Shown here: positions 1 to 8,229 of the stretch, in pieces
Layout of the letters: each line of letters begins with the position of its first letter
Position numbering within the stretch: position 1 is the stretch's first letter
Assembly: GCF_003116095.1 (NCBI RefSeq)
Contig: NZ_LGRA01000021.1
Coordinates: 552,226 to 616,225, forward strand
Source of the DNA: Azospirillum sp. TSO35-2
GTDB lineage: Bacteria; Pseudomonadota; Alphaproteobacteria; Azospirillales; Azospirillaceae
Direction: 5' to 3'
DNA length: 64,000 nt
Position numbers and translations under genes: made by a program
Notes under the pieces: generated by a model
What the model was told of the DNA's origin: nothing
Database searches by the model: none
The model's input: the letters and a program-made list of their open reading frames with translations, nothing else

Positions 1-291
1 GATCTCGCGCTTCTTCGGGTAGGCCTCGATGATTGACAGGATCGCGGTGTTGTCGCTTTCCGTCCCGCCCGAGGTGAAGATGATCTCGCTGTCGTGCGCC
101 GCGCCCAGCAGGGCCTGGACCTGCTTGCGCGCCCATTCGATCTTGCCGCCGACCGCGGCGCCGAAGGCGTGCATCGAGGACGGGTTGCCGAAATGCTCGG
201 TGAAGAGCGGCAGCATCTCCGCCAGCACCTCGGGATCGACGCGGGTCGTGGCGTTGTTGTCGAGATAGACGCCGTTGTTCGGGATCGTCAT
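1..291 (-). CDS. nifS: Cysteine desulfurase NifS, N-terminal part (runs off the window)
   Basis: Only the first 97 codons are in the window. The protein begins MTIPNNGVYLDNNATTRVDP and continues with FGNPSSMHAFG and FTSGGTESDN. These are the N-terminal signatures of class-V PLP-dependent cysteine desulfurases. NifS releases sulfur from cysteine for Fe-S assembly on NifU during nitrogenase maturation (family knowledge). The start is an ATG at 291 preceded by GAAGGAGGG, and the gene lies 15 bp downstream of nifU on the same strand, so it is co-transcribed. The PLP lysine and catalytic cysteine lie outside the window. The nif assignment rather than isc rests on the three-domain NifU next door and the NifA-type promoter upstream. 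Confidence 0.95.
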   Translation of the reverse strand, partial: MTIPNNGVYLDNNATTRVDPEVLAEMLPLFTEHFGNPSSMHAFGAAVGGKIEWARKQVQALLGAAHDSEIIFTSGGTESDNTAILSIIEAYPKKREI

Positions 292-306
292 GGCTCAGTC
301 CCTCCT

Positions 307-1230
307 TCAGCCGGCGTGGGCGGGCATGAGGGAGGCCGGCTTGACGCGGACGAACTCGCCGAGCTTCTCGACCAGCTTCATCTGCACGCCCATCATCGTG
401 CCGGCCGACTGCGAGCAGCCGGAGCAGGCGCCGGTCAGCCGGACGTAGATGTCCTTGCCGTCGATGTCGACCAGTTCCACGTCGCCGCCGTCGCGCTGGA
501 TCTGCGGGCGCATCTCCTCGATCGCGCCCATGATCGCCTGCATGCGCTGCACGTTGGTCAGCTTGGGCGCGGCGGCCGGCTCCGGCTTGGCCGGCAGCGG
601 CTTGATCGCGTCGAGGCCGACGGTGCCGGGGGTGTGCTTGGCGGCGGGCTTCAGCACGCCGGTCTTGGCCATCACCGCCTCCAGCACCTCCTCGATCTTC
701 TCATGGCAGGTCTGGCAGGAGCCGCCGGCCTTGGTGTAGTGGGTGACTTCCTCCAGCGAGGTCAGGCCGTTGACGGTCACCGCCCGCTCGATCATCGCGG
801 CGTCGATGCCGAAGCACTTGCAGATCAGCTCGCCTTCCTCGTGGTCGTCGACCCACTCCTCGCCCTTGTAGTTGGCGATGGCGGCGCGCAGCGCCTCGGC
901 ACCCATGACCGAGCAGTGCATCTTCTCCGGCGGCAGGCCGCCCAGATACTCGGCGATGTCGCGGTTGGTCAGGGTCAGCGCCTCGTCCACCGTCTTGCCG
1001 ATGATCATCTCGGTCAGCGCCGAGGAGGAGGCGATGGCCGAGCCGCAGCCGAAGGTCTGGAACTTGGCGTCCTGGATGACCTGGGTGTCGGGATCGACCT
1101 TCAGCATCAGACGCAGCGCGTCGCCGCAGGTGATGGAGCCGACCTCGCCCACCGCGTTGGCGGTTTCCAGGACACCGGAATTCTTCGGGTTGAAGAAGTG
1201 TTCCTTGACCTTGTCGGTGTAGTTCCACAT
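307..1230 (-). CDS. nifU: Fe-S cluster scaffold NifU (three-domain form)
   Basis: 307 aa, the usual full-length NifU. The N-terminal IscU-like domain (about 1-130) carries the three scaffold cysteines in TCGDA, FGCGS and HCSVMG. The central domain (about 135-185) binds a permanent [2Fe-2S] cluster through CKCF and CQTCH. The C-terminal Nfu domain (about 225-300) has the CSGCS pair. NifU assembles [2Fe-2S] and [4Fe-4S] clusters for nitrogenase with sulfur from NifS. The ATG at 1230 has an AAGGAAAGG ribosome-binding site. The gene sits between iscA (58 bp upstream) and nifS (15 bp downstream). The full three-domain architecture is typical of nitrogen fixers and separates it from housekeeping IscU. 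Confidence 0.97.
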   Translation of the reverse strand: MWNYTDKVKEHFFNPKNSGVLETANAVGEVGSITCGDALRLMLKVDPDTQVIQDAKFQTFGCGSAIASSSALTEMIIGKTVDEALTLTNRDIAEYLGGLPPEKMHCSVMGAEALRAAIANYKGEEWVDDHEEGELICKCFGIDAAMIERAVTVNGLTSLEEVTHYTKAGGSCQTCHEKIEEVLEAVMAKTGVLKPAAKHTPGTVGLDAIKPLPAKPEPAAAPKLTNVQRMQAIMGAIEEMRPQIQRDGGDVELVDIDGKDIYVRLTGACSGCSQSAGTMMGVQMKLVEKLGEFVRVKPASLMPAHAG

Positions 1231-1287
1231 GTCGCTGCTGCCTTTCCTTGGGTGCGCGCCTTGGGAAGAATGCTGTGGGGTGAGCGT

Positions 1288-1692
1288 TCAGTGCGTCGCG
1301 TGGGGCGCGGACGACCCGCAGCCGGAGGAGGCGCCGGGGGTGCTGGAGCAGGAGCCGCCCGCCTCGCCGCCGGCCGAAAAGGACTTGCCGCAACCGCAGC
1401 TGCTGGTGGCGTTCGGGTTGTCGAACTTGAAGCCCGAGCCCTCGATGCCCTCGACGAAGTCCACCACGACGCCGCTCAGGAAGGGCTGGCTGGTGGCGTC
1501 GACGAAGATCGTCACCGCGCCGAAGCTGAGCACGGTGTCGTCGCCGCTGGCCGCCGCCTCCAGGCCCATCTGGTATTTCAGGCCGGCGCAGCCGCCGTCG
1601 GTCACCGCGATCCGCAAGCCGGCGGCCGCACCGCCCGACTTGGCCAGGACCTGTTCCAGGGTGGAAACCGCCGCATCCGTCAGAGTCACCAT
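1288..1692 (-). CDS. A-type Fe-S carrier, IscA/HesB family, nif-associated
   Basis: 134 aa. The HesB/IscA fold covers about residues 1-108, with the cluster-ligand cysteines in GGCAGLKY and SCGCGKSF. A short Gly/Ser/Cys-rich tail with two extra cysteines (GSCSSTPGASSGCGS) follows and is unusual for IscA. A-type proteins accept Fe-S clusters from the scaffold and pass them to apo-proteins. It is the first gene of the iscA-nifU-nifS transcription unit. I chose the ATG at 1692 because it is preceded by GGAGGCGGGAC; the open frame extends further upstream only through non-conserved sequence that overlaps the promoter. It is often annotated iscA or iscN in nif clusters. Confidence 0.92.
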   Translation of the reverse strand: MVTLTDAAVSTLEQVLAKSGGAAAGLRIAVTDGGCAGLKYQMGLEAAASGDDTVLSFGAVTIFVDATSQPFLSGVVVDFVEGIEGSGFKFDNPNATSSCGCGKSFSAGGEAGGSCSSTPGASSGCGSSAPHATH

Positions 1693-1746
1693 GTCCCGCC
1701 TCCTCAAAACGCGTTGCCGGGGTGCCGGCCATTCTGAGGGGATAAA

Positions 1747-1762
1747 AGCAAGAGGCGGGCCA
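1747..1762 (-). promoter_or_regulatory. Sigma-54 (RpoN) -24/-12 promoter of iscA-nifU-nifS
   Basis: On the minus strand the sequence reads TGGCCCGCCTCTTGCT. It matches the RpoN consensus TGGCACG-N4-TTGC with one mismatch (A to C) and the correct GG-to-GC spacing, followed by a T-rich run. It lies 55 bp upstream of the iscA start. With the NifA-type site about 100 bp further upstream it makes a complete nif promoter. Confidence 0.85.
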
Positions 1763-1862
1763 ACTGCCCAGACCATTGATTTTCAACGATTGTCGTGCCG
1801 GGCAAGGCTGGCGCAATCCCGACATTGTTCTGTTCACAAACGGCTTTGTCGGGTTTGGCGCG

Positions 1863-1878
1863 TGTCGCGTTTGCGACA
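1863..1878. promoter_or_regulatory. NifA upstream activator sequence (TGT-N10-ACA)
   Basis: TGTCGCGTTTGCGACA matches the NifA binding consensus TGT-N10-ACA exactly and is itself nearly palindromic (TGTCGC/GCGACA). It lies about 100 bp upstream of the -24 element, the usual distance for looping activation. The site is symmetric and could also act on the divergent gene at 1993, but I see no -24/-12 element on the plus strand. Confidence 0.8.
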
Positions 1879-1992
1879 GCCGCGTCACTCCGTCGCACAA
1901 AAAATTTATGGTCTTTCACGCGCCCCGCGCGCGTACCATGGGACGTCGTCGGTGCATCGAATGGTTTGTGGAATCAGCGAAAGGTGAGGGAG

Positions 1993-2520
1993 ATGGACCA
2001 GCCGATCGAGCTCAGGATGTCGAACGGCCGCATGGCGTTCGGCGACGTGCCCGAACCCGTCGACGAGCTGTTGCAGGAGGCGGTGAAGGCCCGCGACCTG
2101 CTGGAGCGGTGCGAGGCGCTGCTGTGGGAGGCCCACCGCAAGGGGCCGCGCGTGCTGCCGGTCTTCTACGCGCTCTACAAATTCTACTTCAACCGCAAGA
2201 AGCTGGCCGACGCCGAGCGGGTCGCCCGCATCGGGCTGGACGCCGCGGCGCTGCAGGGCGGCTTTTCCGCCGATTGGACGACGCTGGCGGCCGACAGCAC
2301 CGACTGGTCGGCGGCCGGGCCGGCGCGCTTCTTCCTGTTCACCATGAAGGCGCTGGCCTTCATCGAACTGCGCCGCCACAACCGCGACAAGGCGCTGGCC
2401 ATCCTCGGCAAGATGGCGGAGATCGATCCGGTCGACCAGGTCGGCTACGGCACCATCGCCGCGCTCGCCCGCGGCCTGGACGGGGAACCTGACGGCACGG
2501 CCGGGGCCGGTCCGGGATAG
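1993..2520 (+). CDS. TPR-like protein beside the nif operon, function unknown
   Basis: 175 aa, mostly alpha-helical. Two or three degenerate tetratricopeptide-like helical pairs can be seen (around LPVFYALYKFYFNRKKLADAE and AFIELRRHNRDKALAILGKM). There is no signal peptide or membrane segment, so it should be cytoplasmic. The start ATG at 1993 follows GTGAGGGAG; the longer open frame upstream would read through the nif regulatory region. It is divergent from iscA-nifU-nifS and shares a 300-bp intergenic region containing a NifA site. A scaffold or accessory role in nitrogenase biogenesis is possible, but this is inference from position only. Confidence 0.75.
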   Translation: MDQPIELRMSNGRMAFGDVPEPVDELLQEAVKARDLLERCEALLWEAHRKGPRVLPVFYALYKFYFNRKKLADAERVARIGLDAAALQGGFSADWTTLAADSTDWSAAGPARFFLFTMKALAFIELRRHNRDKALAILGKMAEIDPVDQVGYGTIAALARGLDGEPDGTAGAGPG

Positions 2521-2537
2521 GCTTGTCCCTACCCGAT

Positions 2538-2573
2538 AAAAAATCCCCCGCCCGAGTGGGGCTCGGGCGGGGG
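2538..2573 (-). terminator. Intrinsic terminator of the old yellow enzyme gene
   Basis: A perfect 12-bp GC-rich stem (CCCCCGCCCGAG at 2545-2556 with CTCGGGCGGGGG at 2562-2573, 5-nt loop) is followed on the minus strand by a TTTTTT run (2538-2543). It lies 44 bp past the stop of the minus-strand gene at 2617. It also faces the end of the plus-strand gene at 2520. Confidence 0.85.
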
Positions 2574-2616
2574 CAGGGGGATGGACGTCTCAGGAAAGCG
2601 GTCGCCGGGCGGCCGG

Positions 2617-3732
2617 TCAGGCCGCCACCGACTCCAGCGCCGGGTAGTCGGTGTAGCCCTTGGCACCGCCGCCGTAGTAGGTGGTGCGGTCCGGCTCGGC
2701 CAGCGTGGCACCGGTGTTGAAGCGCAGGGTCAGGTCCGGGTTGGCGATGAACGCCTCGCCGAAGCTGACCGCGTCGGCCTCACCCTTGGCCAGCGCCGTG
2801 GCGGCGTCGGCCTGGCTGTAGCCGCCGTTGAGGATGAAGGGACCCTTGAACGCCGCGCGCAGGGCGGCGGCGACGTGCGGGGCGCCTTCCGGCGGGGCCA
2901 TGTGGTGGCCGGGCCGGCCCTCGATCACGTGCAGGTAGGCGAGGTTGAACGGGTTCAGCGCCTTGGTGATCGCCAGGAAATGCGGCAGCGGGTCGCTGTC
3001 GCCCATGTCGTTGAACACGCCCGTCGGCGACAGCCGCACGCCGATGCGGTCGGCGCCCACCGCGTGCGCGGTCGCCTCCAGGATTTCCAGCAGGAACCGG
3101 CAGCGGTTCTCCACGCTGCCGCCATACTGGTCGGTGCGGTGGTTGGTGCGGTCGCGCAGGAACTGGTCGACCAGATAGCCGTTGGCGGCGTGGATCTCCA
3201 CCCCGTCCAGCCCAGCGTCGTACACCGCGCGCTTGGCGGCGTCGGCGAACTGGCGGACCAGCGCCGGGATCTCGGCGGTCTCCAGCGCGCGCGGCACCGG
3301 GAACGGCTCCATCCCCTGGCCGGTGAAGAGCTGGCCGGCCGCGGCGATGGCCGACGGGGCGAGCGGGGCGGCGCCGTTCGGCTGGAACAGCGGGTGGGAG
3401 ATGCGGCCGACGTGCCAGAGCTGCGCCACGATGCGGCCGCCGGCGCCGTGCACCGCCTCCGCCACCGCGCGCCAGGCCAGCGTCTGGGCGTCGGTGTGGA
3501 TGCCCGGCGTGTTGGGATAGCCCTGGGCGGTGTCGCAGACCTGCGTCGCCTCGGTGATGATCAGGCCGGCGGAGGCGCGCTGCGCGTAATATTCGGCGGT
3601 CAGTTCGGTCGGGCAGTTGCCGGCGCCGGCGCGGCTGCGCGTCATTGGCGCCATGATGACGCGGTTCGGCAGCTCGATCGCGCCGAGGCGCAACGGGGTG
3701 AACAGGTCCGGAGTATCAATGGCTTGCGGCAT
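2617..3732 (-). CDS. nemA: Old yellow enzyme family NADH:flavin oxidoreductase (N-ethylmaleimide reductase-like)
   Basis: 371 aa. A single FMN-binding TIM barrel starts with DLFTPLRLGAIELPNRVIMAPMTRSRA, followed by QLWHVGRISH, GVEIHAANGYLVDQFLRD, the family signature HRTDQYGGSVENRCRF, and FILNGGY. Such enzymes reduce electrophilic alkenes, nitro compounds and maleimides with NAD(P)H in the cytoplasm. The ATG at 3732 has an AGGGGG site; upstream in-frame codons run into the operator region. It is divergent from a TetR regulator with two palindromes between them, the arrangement of nemR-nemA electrophile defence. The symbol is by family; the substrate cannot be read from sequence. Confidence 0.9.
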   Translation of the reverse strand: MPQAIDTPDLFTPLRLGAIELPNRVIMAPMTRSRAGAGNCPTELTAEYYAQRASAGLIITEATQVCDTAQGYPNTPGIHTDAQTLAWRAVAEAVHGAGGRIVAQLWHVGRISHPLFQPNGAAPLAPSAIAAAGQLFTGQGMEPFPVPRALETAEIPALVRQFADAAKRAVYDAGLDGVEIHAANGYLVDQFLRDRTNHRTDQYGGSVENRCRFLLEILEATAHAVGADRIGVRLSPTGVFNDMGDSDPLPHFLAITKALNPFNLAYLHVIEGRPGHHMAPPEGAPHVAAALRAAFKGPFILNGGYSQADAATALAKGEADAVSFGEAFIANPDLTLRFNTGATLAEPDRTTYYGGGAKGYTDYPALESVAA

Positions 3733-3768
3733 GGCGGAACGCCCCCTGTCAAATGGTGCGGCATGTAT

Positions 3769-3784
3769 GTATGTGGGTACATAC
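3769..3784. promoter_or_regulatory. Palindromic operator 1 between nemA-like and tetR genes
   Basis: GTATGTGGGTACATAC is a perfect inverted repeat with 6-bp arms and a 4-bp spacer. It lies 37 bp upstream of the nemA-like start. It shares GTATG/CATAC half-sites with operator 2, centred 42 bp away (about four helical turns). It is presumed to bind the divergent TetR protein. Confidence 0.75.
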
Positions 3785-3808
3785 TTGAATCGAAGCCTTG
3801 CGCTTGTC

Positions 3809-3828
3809 AAGTATGCATTCACATACTT
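3809..3828. promoter_or_regulatory. Palindromic operator 2 between nemA-like and tetR genes
   Basis: AAGTATGCATTCACATACTT is a perfect inverted repeat with 7-bp arms and a 6-bp spacer, 50 bp upstream of the tetR start. It has the same half-site core as operator 1, so one dimeric regulator probably binds both and controls both genes. Confidence 0.75.
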
Positions 3829-3878
3829 ATTATCAGGACGGGGAGGCCGGGTTCGGCCTCCGGTGAAAGGGGTGTGGC

Positions 3879-4550
3879 GTGGACCAGGATCGGGAAGGCC
3901 AGCCGGCGACGGGCGACGGCTGTTGCGGCGGCGAAACCAGTTGCGACGCGGGCGGCCGGAAGCGGGACCGGGCGGCGACGGAAGGCGCGCTGCTCGACGC
4001 CGCCAAGGTGGTGTTCGCCGACCGCGGCTTCGACGCGGCGACGACGCGCGAGATCGCCGGGCGGGCCGGGGTCAACGAACAGCTGATCCAGCGCTACTTC
4101 GCCGGCAAGAGCGGGCTGCTGCTGGCGGTGGTCGAGCGCTATTGGCGGGAGGAGGCGGGCGGCTGCGCCCTGCCGCCGCCGGCCGACGACATCGAAACCG
4201 ACCTCGCCCGTTTCCTGCACGCCCAGTTGAAGCACAGTTGGGAATGCCGCGATTTCACCCGGGTGGTGCTGTCCCGCGCCCTGGTCGATCCGGCGATCGC
4301 CGACGAGATGGCGCGCACCCTGTCGCAGAGCCGCATTCCCTGCCTGTTGAAGCGGCTGGAGAGCTTCCGCGACCGTGGCGTCATCGTCGCCGACGCCGAC
4401 CTCGCCAACGTGGCGGCCGGCATCGCAACGCTCAGCTTCGGGCTGGGGTTCCTGGATCAGGTGGTGTTCGGCCGCGACGACGCCGGCATCTGCGCCATGG
4501 TGCAGACGCTGGCCCGCACCATCGCCTACGGCCTGACGCCGCGGTCCTGA
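3879..4550 (+). CDS. TetR/AcrR-family transcriptional regulator
   Basis: 223 aa. The N-terminal helix-turn-helix spans about residues 30-75 (LLDAAKVVFADRGFDAATTREIA and NEQLIQRYFAGKSGLL), and the rest is a helical ligand-binding domain. The first 25 residues are a non-conserved tail containing a CC pair (GDGCCGGETSCD). Cysteines there could sense electrophiles, as in NemR, but this is speculative. Start is a GTG at 3879 with GAAAGGGG upstream. It is divergent from the old yellow enzyme gene and probably represses both genes through the two palindromes at 3769 and 3809. Confidence 0.88.
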   Translation: MDQDREGQPATGDGCCGGETSCDAGGRKRDRAATEGALLDAAKVVFADRGFDAATTREIAGRAGVNEQLIQRYFAGKSGLLLAVVERYWREEAGGCALPPPADDIETDLARFLHAQLKHSWECRDFTRVVLSRALVDPAIADEMARTLSQSRIPCLLKRLESFRDRGVIVADADLANVAAGIATLSFGLGFLDQVVFGRDDAGICAMVQTLARTIAYGLTPRS

Positions 4551-4562
4551 CGGGGCGTCACC

Positions 4563-5486
4563 CTATTCGGCCGGCGCGGTCCGTCTGGCGGAGCGGTGGG
4601 TGTTGACGGCGTCGGCGGTGAACACCGCCAGCGCCGCCCAGATGCAGGCGAAGGTGATCAGGTGGGTGTTGGTGAACGCCTCGCCATAGACCAGCACGCC
4701 CAGCAGCAACTGGCCGGTCGGCCCGACATATTGCAGCAGCCCGATGGTGGTCAGCGTCAGCCGCGCCGCGCCGATCATGAACAGCACCAGCGGCACCGCG
4801 GTCATCGGCCCGGCCATCACCAGCAGCGCGCTTTCCCCCCAGGCGTGACCGAACGCCCCGCTGCCGCCCAGCCACAGCAGGTAGACCAGCGCCGCCGGCA
4901 GCAGCAGCGCGGTTTCCACCAGCAGCCCGATCACCGGGTCCACCGCCGCCTTCTTGCGCACCAGGGCGTAGAAGCCGAAGGACAGCGCCAGCGACAGCGC
5001 CACCCACGGCACCGCGCCGTAATTGGCGACGAGGCTGGCGACGCCGGCCGTGGCGATGCCGACCGCCACCATCTGGCCGCGGCTGAGCCGTTCCTTCAGG
5101 AACAGCACGCCCAGCAGCACGTTGATCAGCGGGTTGATGAAATAGCCCATGCTGGCCTCGACCAGCCGGCTGTTGACCACCGCCCAGATGAAGACCGTCC
5201 AGTTGATGGTGATCAGCAGCGTGGTGACCAGGAACACGCCCAGCCGGCGCCAACTGCCGATCGCCGTGACGACCGCCATCGGCCCACGGGTGGCCAGCAG
5301 GCCGGCGCCGACCAGCACGACGGTCCACACCACGCGGTGCGCGACGATCTCCACCGCCCCCACCGAGCCCAGCGATTTGAAGAAGACCGGGTTGACCAGC
5401 CCCCAGATCAGGAACGAGGCCAGCGCCGCGGCGAACGCCGCGGGGGTGGAGGTCGGAGCCTTGCCGGCGGACGGGGTCTGAGCCAT
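4563..5486 (-). CDS. rarD: RarD-type EamA permease (drug/metabolite transporter superfamily)
   Basis: 307 aa with about ten hydrophobic helices in two EamA repeats. The N-terminal FLIWGLVNPVFFKSL, the segment VEIVAHRVVWT and later INWTVFIWAV, ASMGYFINPLINVLLG and LQYVGPTGQLLLGVLVYGE are hallmarks of the RarD subfamily. It is an inner-membrane exporter or permease; the substrate is unknown. Its 3' end lies 12 bp from the end of the convergent tetR gene, and it appears monocistronic. Confidence 0.9.
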   Translation of the reverse strand: MAQTPSAGKAPTSTPAAFAAALASFLIWGLVNPVFFKSLGSVGAVEIVAHRVVWTVVLVGAGLLATRGPMAVVTAIGSWRRLGVFLVTTLLITINWTVFIWAVVNSRLVEASMGYFINPLINVLLGVLFLKERLSRGQMVAVGIATAGVASLVANYGAVPWVALSLALSFGFYALVRKKAAVDPVIGLLVETALLLPAALVYLLWLGGSGAFGHAWGESALLVMAGPMTAVPLVLFMIGAARLTLTTIGLLQYVGPTGQLLLGVLVYGEAFTNTHLITFACIWAALAVFTADAVNTHRSARRTAPAE

Positions 5487-5589
5487 ACCGTCCGTTTAGC
5501 ACATTGTTTGTGCAATCCGGCAGCAGGGCGCCGGGCATGGCCGGGCTGCGTTGCCGGCATGTGGGCGGCGTGCCGTGGGACCGCCCAGC

Positions 5590-5617
5590 AAAAAGCCCCG
5601 CCGGAGCGGGGCTTTTT
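5590..5617. terminator. Bidirectional intrinsic terminator
   Basis: A 7-bp GC stem (GCCCCGC/GCGGGGC, loop CGGA) is flanked by AAAAA and TTTTT, so it can work on both strands. It lies 27 bp beyond the grxD stop on the minus strand and ends the bolA-grxD transcript. Confidence 0.85.
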
Positions 5618-5643
5618 CCAGTCCGGCGGGAGGCCGGGATCCG

Positions 5644-5985
<342 letters not shown>

Positions 5986-6055
5986 GACTCGATAACCCTT
6001 CCGATGCGGGCCGGCAATGCCGGCGCCTTGTCCGTTGCGACGTGTGGTTCGTGCC

Positions 6056-6121
6056 TCAGGTGCCTTCCGGCAGTCTGAAATCAGGCGCCTTCCGGCGCGT
6101 GGCTTCAGGTGCCTTCCGGCA
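6056..6121. repeat. Three short tandem repeats at the bolA 3' end
   Basis: TCAGGTGCCTTCCGGCA at 6056-6072, TCAGGCGCCTTCCGGCG at 6081-6097 and TCAGGTGCCTTCCGGCA at 6105-6121 occur with a 24-25 bp period. The last copy encodes the bolA C-terminus and stop; the others lie in the bolA-grxD spacer. It looks like a local duplication. Confidence 0.8.
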
Positions 6122-6344
6122 CCGCGGTGGTCAGCGCCAGGGCGTGCAGTTCGCCGCCCATCTTGCCCTGCAAGGCGGCGTAGACCATCTGGTGCTGCTG
6201 CACCCGGCTCTTGCCCTTGAAGGTGGCGGAGGTGACCAGCGCGGCGTAATGGTCGCCGTCGCCCCGCAGATCCGCGATCTCCACGACCGCGTCCGGGATG
6301 CCTTCCTTGATGAGCTGTTCGATCGTGGCGGCTTCCATCGCCAT
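6105..6344 (-). CDS. bolA: BolA family protein
   Basis: 79 aa, the normal length for a short BolA. It carries the class II KH-like fold motif VVEIADLRGDGDHYAALVTS and the conserved KGKSRVQQHQMVYAAL. The HQ histidine is a candidate Fe-S ligand in Grx-BolA heterocomplexes. The chosen ATG at 6344 gives MAMEAATIEQL; a second ATG two codons later is possible. The gene is followed by grxD, so the two probably form a bicistron for Fe-S/iron signalling, downstream of purB. Confidence 0.93.
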   Translation of the reverse strand: MAMEAATIEQLIKEGIPDAVVEIADLRGDGDHYAALVTSATFKGKSRVQQHQMVYAALQGKMGGELHALALTTAVPEGT

Positions 6345-6501
6345 GGGTTCAGTCCTCGCTCTGTACAGGATTGCCCCGCCCGGGCCTAACGCTTCGGAGA
6401 TAGAGTAGGTGCGGCCGGGGCATTTGTCATCCACCCGCAAGAGTTTGCCTGCATGGTGGAACGGCATGACAGACCCCGGCCGCCCTCGTTGCCTGGCCGC
6501 G

Positions 6502-7797
<1,296 letters not shown>

Positions 7798-8229
7798 CGT
7801 CACTCTCCGGAAGCTTGCGGGCGCGGGTCGGGTACGGCTGCGGACCATGAAGAACGCGCGCGCGACCATAGCGGCGACGGCGCGCGTTTGAAAGCCTCGC
7901 GATGCGGTGCGGCGGGGATCGCGCGGAGCGGGCGGGCAGGTCCGGGGAGGGGGGCGTCAATCGTCCGGCCCGAATCCTGTCCGGCCAGCGGGAATCGCCG
8001 GCCGGCCGCCAACGGACCCAAATCCCGCCGTGCCACCATTTCCGACCGATTGTCCGCCGGAGCGATCAAGGGGCGAGGAAAACAGTCAAAGAGTCGCGCC
8101 CTGGTGGCCTTCGTTTGCTTGCTGTTGAATCAAGGCGAGCATTAGGCAACACTTGCACAGCGCATCAGGCACGGCCCTGATTGACTCCAAACCCTGTCCA
8201 CCCGGTGCGTCCATCCGGAGGAGCCTTGC
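7798..8229. other. 432-bp intergenic region between purB and the GGDEF-EAL gene
   Basis: Divergent promoter region. I see no conserved small ORF, RNA gene or strong palindrome. A GGAGGA ribosome-binding site at 8217-8222 fixes the TTG start of the gene at 8230. Promoters for purB (minus) and the 8230 gene (plus) must lie here, but no convincing -35/-10 pair stood out. Confidence 0.6.

Noticed and set aside
94..1737. 547-aa plus-strand open frame over the nif genes
   Set aside because: It is antisense to nifU and iscA, Arg/Gly/His-rich with no domain, and a normal by-product of high-GC codon usage.
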